Part shown: positions 53,952 to 62,965 of the stretch, piece by piece
How positions within the stretch are numbered: position 1 is the first letter of the stretch
How the letters are laid out: each line of letters starts with the position of its first letter
Assembly: GCA_030059675.1 (NCBI GenBank)
Contig: JANVYQ010000002.1
Span: forward strand, 175,184-239,183
Direction of reading: 5' to 3'
DNA length: 64,000 bases
Source of the DNA: Candidatus Pelearchaeum maunauluense
GTDB lineage: Archaea > Thermoproteota > Nitrososphaeria_A > Caldarchaeales > Caldarchaeaceae
Notes under the pieces: model-generated
Databases searched by the model: none
What the model was told of the DNA's origin: nothing
What the model saw: the letters and a program-made list of their open reading frames with translations, nothing else
Program-made: the position numbers and the translations under genes

Positions 53952-55141
53952 ATCTTGTCCACCTCCACGCTAACAACACCAGACCAAGCAACAGGCGAGT
54001 TCCTAATCCTTACGTTACCCTTGTGTAGGATGAGTATCTTTTCACGGCTAACCCCCTTACCCTCGTCAACATACATTAAATATTTGTGCTCTTTAGGTAT
54101 ATTGTCGCTAATCACGGCAGCCACCGTAAATCCACTAGCCTCGGCCGGCTCCATAAGTAGTCGGGCCATATCTATAAGCCGTCCATTAATCTTTACATCG
54201 CCGACAACGACTATGCAGGCCGAGTCATCTTTAAGCACTCTAAACATCTCATCAAAGCATTTGCGCATAAATGCTACGAATTTAGGTATAGACTGTGTCT
54301 CAAAAAGCTTACTCCTGACTTCCTCATAATTATATCCGAGAAACCACAAGCGAAGCCAGTTATCCCATGCGTAGGTCTGCATATTGAAGTAGGGTGGCGA
54401 TGTTACTATCAGGTCTACCGAGTCATCAGGTAGGGGAAGGCTACGTGCATCCCGCATAAACACGCGGCCACGCCGCCTAGGGACGCCATCAGCTAACAGG
54501 TTCTCAGCGCGCCTTAAGATGCAGCTCAAAACATTCCTATTAGGTCGCCTCAATCTATGCTTCTTAGCATATCTCTTTAGGTATCCTGGAGACATGGAGA
54601 AGGAGTGGCTGCATGGAAGGCTTAGGTGAAGCTCTGAAGGGCCATGGAGTATTCCCAGCATAACCGCCTTAACGAAGTTCCCAACATCACTGTTATCATG
54701 TAGTAACAGCTCTCTAACCGCGAGAATCTGCTTGAGTGTTGATGGGCTGAAGAAGACTCGCACATCCTCATCCGCGTCATATATGCTAACCGCGTCAGGC
54801 CGCATTTTGCGCATAGCCTCTTCAACCCATTTCCTAACCTCACCTAGGGATACGGGATTAACCTTAGCCCTACTTACCACGTAAGCCTCAGGGGCTAGGT
54901 CGTTGCCCAGCCCAATCCTGTCCAAAAGACAGGCTTCAAGCGGGAGCGTTCCCTTCCCGCAGAACGGGTCTAGAACCACATCGCCCCTATCCGAGTATTT
55001 CGCTACGAACCAGTGGGCTAGCGCTGGAGGGAATGAGCCTGCCCGAGACATCATACGGTGGAGAGCTATACCCCATTTCTTCTCTGCATATTTCCACGAG
55101 TCTGGAATCTCGTAGCTCTGAATGTATGTTATCCTATTCAT
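53948..55141 (-). CDS. Amino-group DNA methyltransferase (N6-A or N4-C)
   Basis: This 397-residue enzyme has the SAM motif VVLDPFCGKGTLPLEACLL (about 56), a central part LHGPSELHLSLPCSHSFSMSPGY with Cys and His and a basic RYAKKHRLRRPNRN, and motif IV LIVTSPPYFNMQTYAWDNW (about 244). Order is I, then about 180 residues, then IV, so it is alpha-like with a possible target-recognition region between. VVVGDVKINGR is motif VIII-like. The enzyme probably protects a sequence from cutting or marks DNA. A restriction nuclease is not obvious; the overlapping 368-residue partner is the only candidate. Confidence 0.85.
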   Translation of the reverse strand: MNRITYIQSYEIPDSWKYAEKKWGIALHRMMSRAGSFPPALAHWFVAKYSDRGDVVLDPFCGKGTLPLEACLLDRIGLGNDLAPEAYVVSRAKVNPVSLGEVRKWVEEAMRKMRPDAVSIYDADEDVRVFFSPSTLKQILAVRELLLHDNSDVGNFVKAVMLGILHGPSELHLSLPCSHSFSMSPGYLKRYAKKHRLRRPNRNVLSCILRRAENLLADGVPRRRGRVFMRDARSLPLPDDSVDLIVTSPPYFNMQTYAWDNWLRLWFLGYNYEEVRSKLFETQSIPKFVAFMRKCFDEMFRVLKDDSACIVVVGDVKINGRLIDMARLLMEPAEASGFTVAAVISDNIPKEHKYLMYVDEGKGVSREKILILHKGNVRIRNSPVAWSGVVSVEVDKI

Positions 55142-55355
55142 CGGAGGCGGGCGCCGCCTCCTTGCTCGCTTTAATTCTTAGCACGGCGGAGAGACTACGT
55201 AATCCCAAGTTAATCGCGCAACTTTCCTAGAGTATTCCTCTGGAATGCTGTCCCTCAAAAGACCCTAGAATACAAGTAAGCTATGCGGCGGGCAGAGGAT
55301 AGACTAATTAGGGTCTTTACGCCTCTTTAAACTCCCGGCTCAGGGGGCGTGGATA

Positions 55356-55925
55356 ATGGAGGAAATAGTACTAGAGTATGATGGTAGGGAATTCTATGAG
55401 CTCTCTGTAAGGGGATTTAAGAGGATACTTCCGCTAATCCAGGTATCAGAAGATATATGGATAGCCTATTTTGATAGTTTGGGTGATAAGGAGTTCATAG
55501 AGCACTGCGCTAGAGAGCTAGCACCCCACCTCAAGGATTGTGATATACTCTTAACATCTGAGAGCAAGGGCATACCCCTTGTCCATGAAATCGCAGGCCT
55601 CTTGGGGCATAAGCAGTACGTTGTATGTAGGAAGGAGCGCAAACCATTCATGCATAACCCGATAGCGGTAACCTTCAAGCCCATAACAGCTAGGAAGGAG
55701 CTGGAGCTGGTGATAGATGGAAGATACGTAGAGAGGCTGCGGGGAAAGAACGTTGGGATTGTTGACGATATAGTTAGCACGCGCCAAACTATGGAGGCTA
55801 TGGAGAAGATAGTTAATCAGGCAGGTGGAAGAGTGGCCAAGAAAGCAACGGTCCTAATAGAGGGCGAACACCACAAAGATGTAATATACCTAGGAGTCCT
55901 GCCCATATTCAAGAAGAGAAAATAA
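55356..55925 (+). CDS. Adenine/hypoxanthine phosphoribosyltransferase-like protein
   Basis: This 189-residue PRTase has the PRPP site VGIVDDIVSTRQTMEAM (about 132) and LLTSESKGIPLVHEIAGLLGH (about 65, the PPi-binding loop). The form resembles archaeal adenine phosphoribosyltransferase or the Hpt branch. KERKPFMHNPIAVTFK in the flexible loop fits APRT-type enzymes that recover bases into nucleotides. The exact base is uncertain. It ends just before the tRNA promoter. Confidence 0.85.
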   Translation: MEEIVLEYDGREFYELSVRGFKRILPLIQVSEDIWIAYFDSLGDKEFIEHCARELAPHLKDCDILLTSESKGIPLVHEIAGLLGHKQYVVCRKERKPFMHNPIAVTFKPITARKELELVIDGRYVERLRGKNVGIVDDIVSTRQTMEAMEKIVNQAGGRVAKKATVLIEGEHHKDVIYLGVLPIFKKRK

Positions 55926-55941
55926 CCAGACCCCCCTTCAG

Positions 55942-55950
55942 GCATATATA
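55942..55950 (+). promoter_or_regulatory. TATA box of the tRNA-Gln gene
   Basis: GCATATATA is centred about 29 bases before the first tRNA base (55975), the proper spacing for archaeal transcription. Confidence 0.6.
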
Positions 55951-55974
55951 CCACCAGCCCGACAACATAAACGA

Positions 55975-56103
55975 AGCCCGGTCGTCTAGCGGCCAAACAG
56001 CCCCACACTGGTCAGAAAGAACAGGCTGGGCAAAGGATCTGGGGCTCTGGATCAAGGGCGGAGGAGAACCCCCAGGACGCCGGTTCGAATCCGGCCCGGG
56101 CTA
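55975..56103 (+). tRNA. tRNA-Gln (anticodon CTG) with two introns
   Basis: The acceptor stem is AGCCCGG / CCGGGCT (perfect 7 bp; discriminator A at 56103). The T-arm is GCCGG-TTCGAAT-CCGGC and the D-arm GTCT ... GGAT. The anticodon loop CTCTGG-A/C has CTG at 56047-56049, reading CAG. A first intron of about 37 bases (about 55997-56033) splits the D-loop and contains CAGCC ... GGCTG, a likely hairpin. A second of about 17-18 bases (about 56051-56069) begins just after position 37, the canonical site. The exact splice points depend on the bulge-helix-bulge folding and were not computed. Without the introns all cloverleaf stems close. No CCA is encoded. Confidence 0.85.
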
Positions 56104-56109
56104 CTACGA

Positions 56110-56144
56110 GAGGGGGTTACCCCCTTAAGAGATTTTTATTTTTT
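56110..56144 (+). terminator. Hairpin and T-rich terminator after tRNA-Gln
   Basis: AGGGGGTTACCCCCT forms a six-base-pair stem with a three-base loop, followed by TTTTTATTTTTT. T-rich runs end archaeal transcripts; the stem may help. Confidence 0.55.
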
Positions 56145-56279
56145 AACTTGGCTAGCCGGAGGGCTTTCTGGTTTTAAGGGTCTTGGCCGTTATGGTTTTT
56201 GCTACCGAAAATGTTAGGTAGCAACTATTTCTCAACGGTCATGCATTTTTAGGCCGCGTATGCCGCGGAAAAGCAGGAG

Positions 56280-57649
56280 GCTGTACCAGAACGTGTTAGC
56301 AGGCGCGGTTTTCTAAAAGCAGCAGGTGTTGCCGCCCACTAGCGTTACTGAGTCTCTAAATGCTGAACAACTCGGTAACCGCCTCTGTAAGCAAAATCTC
56401 GTCATTCCTAGAACCAGTAACGATAGACAATCCATCCGCATACCCCAACAGGGGATGGGAGAAGGTATACCGAGACCTATGGGTATACGACTACGAATTC
56501 ACTTGGCTCTGCAGCCCTAATGATACTCATGGTTGTCTGCTGAAGGCATATGTTAAGAATGGTGTGGTAGTGCGCATAGCGCCTTCATACAACTATGGCA
56601 AGGCCAGCGACATATACGGGAATAGAGCCAGCTTCAGGTGGGACCCTAGAATATGTAACAAAGGTGTAGCTATGCTTAGAAGATTCTATGGAGACCGTAG
56701 GATACGAGGCGCTTATGTAAGAAAGGGCTTCCTCCAATGGGTTAAGGATGGTTTTAGAAGAGACCCAGAGACAGGCGCCATACCTGCCGAGTATGTAAGG
56801 CGTGGCGAGGATGAGTGGGTTAAGGTCCCGTATGAGGAGGCTTTCCAGATAGTAGCTAAGGCGTTGATAAACATAGTTGAGACATATAGCGGCGCGCGTG
56901 GGGCTGAGTTGCTACAAAAGCAGGGCTATACGCATGTGCTATACACTCCAAAGTATAGGCATGGAGCGCATACGACGCTCATAGACGTGGATATCGTAGC
57001 CATGTGGTTTGGGCCATACGCAGACCCGTATAGGCGTGACAAGCGGATGCCCTTTGTAGCCGACGGATACATGGACATTAACCCGCTGGATGCTAAGAAA
57101 ATGGGTATTGAGGATGGTGATTATGTTAGGGTTAATGGAGACCCGCGCTATGAGCCGTTTGAAGGCTGGCAGGAGAAGCCAAACGACGCCAAGGTTGCAA
57201 ACCTGGTTCTACGCGTGCGCTACTATCCTGGTATACCGCCTGGAACTGCCAGAATATGGTTCAACATGTACCAGGCATCCCACGGGACTGTTAAGGCTCA
57301 TGAGACAAGGCCAGACGATCTTGCGAAGACCGAGAAGACCAACTACCAGTCCATGTTCAGATATGGCGGCCATCAGGCTCTCACGCGGAGTTGGCTTAGG
57401 CCAACGCTGCTCACCGACTCTATGGCCAGAAAAGGTGTGGCAGGCCTGCTTATCGGCAAAGGATTCGCGCCAGATGTGCACTGCGCAAACGGAGCTCCGC
57501 GCGAAAGCTATGTCAAGATAGAGAAGTTCGAAGCAGGTGGTATAGGCGGCGAAGGCGTGTGGAGGCCAGTGACGCTGGGCATAAGACCATTGAACGAATC
57601 CGACAGCTTCCGCAAGTATGTTGAAGGCGGTTTCTTTGTAGGAGGGTGA
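56280..57649 (+). pseudogene. Respiratory molybdopterin reductase alpha subunit (NarG/DdhA type), internally deleted
   Basis: A twin-arginine signal piece (VSRRGFLKAAGVAA, from about 56295) lies in one frame without a start codon and meets TAG and TGA. The main frame (56360-57649) continues with YPNRGWEKVYRDLWVYDYEF, the [4Fe-4S] region with LCSPNDTHGCLLKAYVKNG and PRICNKGVAMLRRFYGDRR, then LLQKQGYT. There the protein jumps to the C-terminal cofactor-binding domain HVLYTPKYRHGAH (about 56930) and FGPYADPYRRDKRMPF. Several hundred residues holding the catalytic molybdenum domain are missing with no frame change. Intact relatives are about 1,000-1,200 residues long. It is nonfunctional. Confidence 0.85.
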
Positions 57650-57652
57650 TGG

Positions 57653-58843
57653 GTGATGCCAGAGGTATTTAACTGGCAGATAGATCGTCAGATGAACTAT
57701 CTCTATGGAGCGCCTCGCCCAAGAAGACAATTCGCTGGAGTGTTTGACCTGAATAAATGCATAGCCTGCCAGACGTGGACGCTGGCGTGTAAGACCACGT
57801 GGACCAGCGGCCGTGGTCAGGAGTATATGTGGTGGAATAATGTGGAGAGCAAGCCCCGCGGCGGTTATCCGCTGACCTGAGATTTGAAGCTTATGGAGAC
57901 GCTTGGCGAGCAGAAGTGGGAAGCGAAGCGCTATGCTGGCAAGACGGTATTCGAGCTAGAGGACAGACCTAACAAGGAGAACCCCGTGGCGGGTTACTTC
58001 CCCGAAGACCTGGATTACGCGCATCCAAACCTAGGGGAGGACGAGGTAAGCGGAGTTCTAGAGACAGAAGGAGGATACTTCCCAACAATACCTAAGCCGT
58101 TATGGATGTTCTACCTACCAAGAATCTGCAACCACTGCACATACCCAGCCTGTCTAGCAGCCTGTCCTAGAAGGGCAATCTACAAGAGGGAAGAAGACGA
58201 AATAGTCCTGGTAGACCAAGCACGGTGTAGGGGATACCGCTACTGCATCGAGGCATGCCCATACAAGAAAGTCTTCTTCAACCTCATGACGCGGGTCGCT
58301 GAGAAGTGCATAGCTTGCTTCCCACTTATAGAGAATGGAAAGATTCCAAGATGTTTCGAGACCTGCATAGGGAAGATTAGGATAGCTGGCTTCATCAGCA
58401 AACCAGACTCGCCAAACCCTGAGAACCCAATAGACTACTTGGTGTTGGTTATAAAGGTAGCGTTACCGCTCTTCCCACAGTCGGGAACAGAACCTAACAT
58501 CTACTACATACCCCCAATCAACGTGCCGCTGAACTTCCTACGCATGATGTTCGGGCCTGGAGCCGACAACGCTGTGAAGACGTATAGGGCTGTTATGGAA
58601 AAGGCGCGGCAAAATGGGCTTGAGAACCTAGATGACGAGGACCTAAAGCTTATTGGGCTGGTGACGTTAGCGAACTCCACAAATAGGATAGTCCATAGGT
58701 TCCGCATAATACGCGAGACGCTGGAGATAGTCGGCTATGATGAGCATGGCGGAGGGCTTGTGAAAGTGCCTATTAGCGAGCCTAAGCATGTTCGCGAGTT
58801 CTATGACCAGCGTCTAAAGGTTTACCGTCATAACATAACGTAG
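57653..58843 (+). pseudogene. Reductase iron-sulfur beta subunit (NarH/DdhB type), in-frame TGA and lost cysteine
   Basis: From the start the product reads [21 protein letters not shown]. Homologues have C-x-x-C-x-x-C here, but the third cysteine is W (TGG, 57776-57778). GGYPLT is followed by TGA (57878-57880), then DLKLMETLGEQKW; relatives have GGYP-x-WD-x-KLLE, so a tryptophan codon has become a stop. The remaining clusters are intact: RICNHCTYPACLAACPRRAIY, CRGYRYCIEACPYKK and EKCIACFPLIENGKIPRC. A total of about 395 residues would normally carry four clusters. Two independent lesions mark this as a pseudogene. Confidence 0.88.
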
Positions 58844-58863
58844 TGAGGAGGTGAGGGGGAGGT

Positions 58864-59892
58864 ATGCGTATGGATAAGCTCGTTCTGGTTTTGGCCACAT
58901 TTGCGCTGGCTGCAGGGCTATACGTAAGCAACATACAGATAGGGGTGACGCTGGGACAGGAGCTGGGGCTGACCGCAAAATACGTTGATGGGCAGCTACC
59001 AATAACTTCTCCCGACTCAACCATCTGGGGAGAGGTTGAGGCCAAGGAAGTAGAGTTAGGGCCGCAGCTCACGGCAGCGCCTTGGATTCACCCAAAGCCT
59101 AGCATTAGGTCGCTTCGCGTGAGGGTAATACACAACGGGACCTGGGTCTCGTTCCTACTTGAGTGGAATGACGCAACGAAAGATGATAAGATGCTAACCG
59201 ATACATTCAGGGATTCTGCTGCCGTCATGCTGGCGCTGCAGCCTGGCGCTGGACAATGCATGGGGACGCCTACCGCTGAGGTCGTTATAGCTCACTGGAA
59301 GGCAGACTGGCAACGTGATGTTAATGAGGTTTTCACAGACATATCCGAGCTATATCCCAACTTCTGGAGCGACTGGTATCCCTTCGCCGTAGGCGACCCG
59401 CCATACACGCTGCCCAACCTAATGAATCTCTCTACGGCTAAGGAGTATTTCGCTGGCTGGTATGTGGGTAATCCCCTCTCAACGCCGCTGAAGCTCACAC
59501 CTGTTGAGACGCTGGTGGCACATGGCTGGGGAACATTAACCACATACGCATTCCAGAGCTTCATAGGCCGCGGAATACATGATGGGGCTAAGTGGAGTGT
59601 CGTCATATCGCGGCCAATCTCACCAGGCCAGGCCGACCCGCCCTGGGGAGATGGAGGGCCTGTTGAGGTTGTCTCTGCTGTCTGAGACGGCTCCAACGGT
59701 GAGGTCGGCGCCAAGAAGGGAGTATCTCTTCCGATGCCGTTGAGTCTGGAGAAGCCAGCAAAGGTGGAAGTAGCTCCGCCAGCTCAGAACCAGGCGCTGA
59801 TAATCATAGCCATAGTAGCGTCGGTGATGGCGTTCCTCACAATCGGAATAATACTGCCTGGAAGAAAGAAGAAGCGAGGTAGTGCAGAATGA
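58864..59892 (+). pseudogene. Heme-b gamma subunit (DdhC/EbdC/NarI-like), in-frame TGA
   Basis: A signal/anchor (KLVLVLATFALAAGLYVSN) leads into the ethylbenzene-dehydrogenase-type heme b domain: IRSLRVRVIHNGTWVSFLLEW, DSAAVMLALQPG and AHWKADWQRDVNEVF. At VEVVSAV comes TGA (59683-59685), then DGSNGEVGAKKGVS; family members read VWDGSNGEVG(A/G)RK, so again a Trp codon became TGA. A C-terminal membrane anchor (LIIIAIVASVMAFLTIGI) with a basic tail follows. The stop at 59890-59892 overlaps the ATG of the next gene (ATGA). Confidence 0.85.
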
Positions 59893-60557
59893 ATAATCAA
59901 CAGCTCTACATAAGCAAAGCCCTCGAAAGAGCCTACACATATAAAATCCTATCCATCATTTATTCTCCCACAAATCTAAACGAGAACTTGAAAAATCTAA
60001 CAAATGCTGTACATGAGTCATTAGGAGATTTGAACGGAGGCTTACGGGAGATTGTGGAAGCTGTTAATGATGTTTGTAGGGTTGGTAAAGCGGGATTACT
60101 TGAGGAGCTGTTTGGAGAGATGAAAAAGTTTGAGCCGCTGGAGAGAAAACTGGTTCCAGGCGTTGCGATAGGGCCGACCCTCGCAGATATAGCAGGATTT
60201 TACGCCGCTTTCGGCATGCAGCTAACCAAGGATATACCGATGGATCATCTTGCGGTGGAGATGGAGTTTATGGCCCACCTGGCCCTTAGGGAAGCATACG
60301 CAGTATTGCATAGGAATGAGGAGATGTTTGATACCGTGGTTGATGCTCAGAGGAAATTCTTAAGGGACCATCTTAGCAGGACTGCAGCATATATAAGGGC
60401 TTTAAATAATGTTAATGTTTCCGAGTTAGATAAACTCGCGAAGCTATGTGTGTCTTTTATCAATGAAGAGTTGAGACGATTTGAGATACCTGAAATAGCG
60501 TTGGAACTGTGCATGGAGGCGAGTCCAGAAGATGAGGTTAGGTGTCCGTTCTCTTAA
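59889..60557 (+). CDS. NarJ/TorD-type molybdoenzyme assembly chaperone
   Basis: This 222-residue all-helical chaperone inserts the molybdenum cofactor into the reductase alpha subunit. The family signature is present as PMDHLAVEMEFMAHLALREA (about residues 115-135), with the C-terminal helix ELRRFEIPEIALELC. It is intact, unlike its client genes, and overlaps the gamma-subunit pseudogene by 4 bases. It may serve another molybdoenzyme elsewhere, or be next to decay. Confidence 0.85.
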   Translation: MNNQQLYISKALERAYTYKILSIIYSPTNLNENLKNLTNAVHESLGDLNGGLREIVEAVNDVCRVGKAGLLEELFGEMKKFEPLERKLVPGVAIGPTLADIAGFYAAFGMQLTKDIPMDHLAVEMEFMAHLALREAYAVLHRNEEMFDTVVDAQRKFLRDHLSRTAAYIRALNNVNVSELDKLAKLCVSFINEELRRFEIPEIALELCMEASPEDEVRCPFS

Positions 60558-60590
60558 TATCCTCAGTCAGCTACTCCCTATTATTTCGCA

Positions 60591-61457
60591 GTGGCCGTGA
60601 TAGAGCTTTTTACAGCACACATAATGGGGAGAATACCATTTCTATTCGCTGGGAACGACGTGGTAAGAGTCTTGTATAAGGCTGGCCTCTTCGCCATCAG
60701 AGTTAATACACTACTCGTTTTTGCTTCTCTAATTCTGCTCGCATTAACGCTAACACACATAAACATTTTCACATGTAGCATATCTTTACCCTTGATAGCT
60801 ATAGTTCCAATTGCTTTGTTCCTACCTTATTATACCTATCCAACCGCATTACTACTGGTCTTAACATCATTTTTACTTCTCATAAAAATGACTAAACGAG
60901 AAGCTATTATGAAAGACCTCTCAGTTTTCGCGCCTATCTCGTTAGCGTTTATATTAACATTGTCTAACATGCTATTCATTAACCATTCCATAATGCGGCT
61001 TCTTGCAGAAATATCTACAATCATAGCCAGTATAGCTCTCTTCCTTCGTTTCAACAAACAAGGCTCCCTTAGTTTTTCATCAAAACTGATCAGCATAGGA
61101 ATACCTGCCATAATATTGATTGCACCAAAATACACCATTCCAGTAATGCCTTGGACCATCAGACAAGTAGCATCGTTCTCGCTCGGTTTTCTCCCATACT
61201 TACCGTTGGAGATATACGCGGCATCCTTAGCCTTACTGCTATTAACGTTCTTCAGAGTAAAGCAACCCATGATAAAATATGGTATTATGATGCTCTTTTT
61301 GGGAGACCTGCCACACTGGGATATCTATCCACTACTATCACTTCTGGGATACTACCTAATATCCTACGGGTTAGCTATTGGTGGAGTTGAAGAAGTGTAT
61401 GCTTCTCCTCAATTTCTCGATACCCATCCAAAAGTTCTATCGAATCGACGTTCTTAA
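60591..61457 (+). CDS. Hypothetical multi-spanning membrane protein linked to the reductase operon
   Basis: This 288-residue product starts at GTG 60591 and has eight or nine membrane helices (for example LLVFASLILLALTLTHINIF, ISLPLIAIVPIALFLPYYTY, IRQVASFSLGFLPYLPLEIY, MIKYGIMMLFLGDLPHWDIY). Its place at the end of the reductase-chaperone cluster suggests a membrane component such as a quinone or transport partner (inference). No heme-ligand pattern is obvious. It converges with the HTH regulator and overlaps it by 83 bases at the 3' end, unusually long. Confidence 0.7.
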   Translation: MAVIELFTAHIMGRIPFLFAGNDVVRVLYKAGLFAIRVNTLLVFASLILLALTLTHINIFTCSISLPLIAIVPIALFLPYYTYPTALLLVLTSFLLLIKMTKREAIMKDLSVFAPISLAFILTLSNMLFINHSIMRLLAEISTIIASIALFLRFNKQGSLSFSSKLISIGIPAIILIAPKYTIPVMPWTIRQVASFSLGFLPYLPLEIYAASLALLLLTFFRVKQPMIKYGIMMLFLGDLPHWDIYPLLSLLGYYLISYGLAIGGVEEVYASPQFLDTHPKVLSNRRS

Positions 61458-62103
61458 AGTATTGATTGAGTATCTTCTTTAATCTTTTTCTGATTTCCTC
61501 GCTGAGGGTTGCTGGAGAGAGGTCGAAGAGGTCTGCTAGATGCTTTAAATTCACTCTCTTAAGGTAGTCAAAGTATCCTAGGTCTAGAACCACCTTAACT
61601 GCGAGCTCTTGTTTTCCTGTAATTTGGTTTCCTCCTTTCAGTGTGCTGAGCTCTACTACTCTGTAGAGAACCCCGTTGTCGGTTAGCTTCTGCATTATTC
61701 TCCTACAATCCGCGTTGCTCCCCACAAAATGCCAATAAACCTCTCCATTGACGCCTGAGGTTATGCAGCGCAAAAAGGCACAATTTATCTTCTTCAACAG
61801 GCATTTGGATGAACAGACCGCTCTGCCGCTGCCATAAATTCTATCACGACCAAACTTAACAAGTCTGACATCCCTCAATATCTGCTCTTTCTCGAGCTCC
61901 CTGCATATATTATCAGAGTTTTGCGCGGATATTATCTCGAAGAGATAATAGGTCTCGTCATTATTCCCATTCATCTCTACCTGCATAACCTTAACAAAGC
62001 TTCCCCTAAACTTCTGGATAAGTCGTGAAATCCAAAAACCATTATTAGATGTTAATGCTATTGTGAGGCTCATTAGGCTGGTCATGTGTTTTCGTCCTGT
62101 CAA
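61375..62103 (-). CDS. HTH-10 (Bat-type) transcription regulator
   Basis: This 242-residue protein has a divergent N-terminal two-thirds with several cysteines (AVCSSKCLLKKINCAFLRC, possible metal or redox site) and a C-terminal HTH_10 domain: GYFDYLKRVNLKHLADLFDLSPATLSEEIRKRLKKI. Such bacterio-opsin-activator-like proteins often control adjacent respiratory genes in archaea. The start is ATG 62103 or 62085. It stands divergent from phosphopantothenate synthetase and opposite the reductase operon, which it probably regulates. Confidence 0.8.
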   Translation of the reverse strand: MTGRKHMTSLMSLTIALTSNNGFWISRLIQKFRGSFVKVMQVEMNGNNDETYYLFEIISAQNSDNICRELEKEQILRDVRLVKFGRDRIYGSGRAVCSSKCLLKKINCAFLRCITSGVNGEVYWHFVGSNADCRRIMQKLTDNGVLYRVVELSTLKGGNQITGKQELAVKVVLDLGYFDYLKRVNLKHLADLFDLSPATLSEEIRKRLKKILNQYFKNVDSIELLDGYREIEEKHTLLQLHQ

Positions 62104-62191
62104 TCGCTGGTTGATGTATTGAAACCATTATGTATATGTGTATTAATCTGCATACAATTGCATACAATGATATTCTACTAAAAATAGTCCC

Positions 62192-62965
62192 TTAGAAACC
62201 ATGTTGAGCTATTTTCTCAAGCCGTTGCAGTATTATTAACACCATATTGCGTAAATTTGCTTGATTATCAAACTTTTCAGTTATATGTCTTATTTCTTCT
62301 AGTGGTAGATTTTTCAGCTTTTCGCATTCTTTTACCAGATTGGGTATTGCTCGTATTATGTTATCTACTATTGTGGTGGTTGCGTATCTTGCTGTTCTTG
62401 AGAATGGGTTGATGTCTATCGCTATGACTTTCTTCCCCATTTTTATAAGCGATTCTGTTCTATCGCCATCCTCCAAGGCCACTAACACTGTATCGGCTGT
62501 ATATATCCCTCTAGAGCTTACTTTCCTTCTCAGACTAGATATGTCGGGTATTATTGCTTTAGCGTCTTCGCCTACGCCAAGTATATCGTCTGCTCCTTCT
62601 TCTTGCAGAAGTTCTAATATGCGTTCTTCCCTCTCTCTACTTCTGTGAAAGAGATTTATCTCAAGTTTAGCATTGGATATTCGGGATAGCTTTATCAGTT
62701 CGGATGCGGCTAGAGCTGCTGAATTTCCATTAACAGATATTACTGGATTTTGCGAGACTAGGAGTAGAGCTGCGGCAGCTTTAGTAGCTTCACGCGCGGG
62801 TGGGTGTGTTTCTTCACCGAGTATATAATCAAAAGCCTCGCCCCGCCCATGCGCTATAAGCCCCTGAGGAACAACTATCCCATTCCTAAAACCTCTAACT
62901 AGACGCTCACGTATAACTAGCGACCAGTACCTTGGATGGTCTGGAGGAATTGTTTCTTCATCCAT
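62192..62965 (-). CDS. 4-phosphopantoate-beta-alanine ligase (phosphopantothenate synthetase)
   Basis: This 257-residue archaeal enzyme makes 4'-phosphopantothenate from 4-phosphopantoate, beta-alanine and ATP. It reads IPPDHPRYWSLVIRERLV at the N-terminus, GLIAHGRGEAFDYILGE (about 37), NPVISVNGNSAALAASEL (about 72), DTVLVALEDGDRTESL and IDINPFSRTARYATTTIVDNI, the archaeal COG1701 pattern. It overlaps pantoate kinase by 49 bases, so the two sequential steps of CoA synthesis are made from one mRNA. Confidence 0.93.
   Translation of the reverse strand: MDEETIPPDHPRYWSLVIRERLVRGFRNGIVVPQGLIAHGRGEAFDYILGEETHPPAREATKAAAALLLVSQNPVISVNGNSAALAASELIKLSRISNAKLEINLFHRSREREERILELLQEEGADDILGVGEDAKAIIPDISSLRRKVSSRGIYTADTVLVALEDGDRTESLIKMGKKVIAIDINPFSRTARYATTTIVDNIIRAIPNLVKECEKLKNLPLEEIRHITEKFDNQANLRNMVLIILQRLEKIAQHGF

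Noticed and set aside
36..59685. Genome-wide recoding of TGA or TAG as tryptophan or pyrrolysine
   Set aside because: Many intact genes end at TGA (threonine synthase, the DNA methyltransferase, scpA second part) or TAG (smc, rps8e), and long core genes contain no internal TGA or TAG. Recoding would extend them into neighbours.
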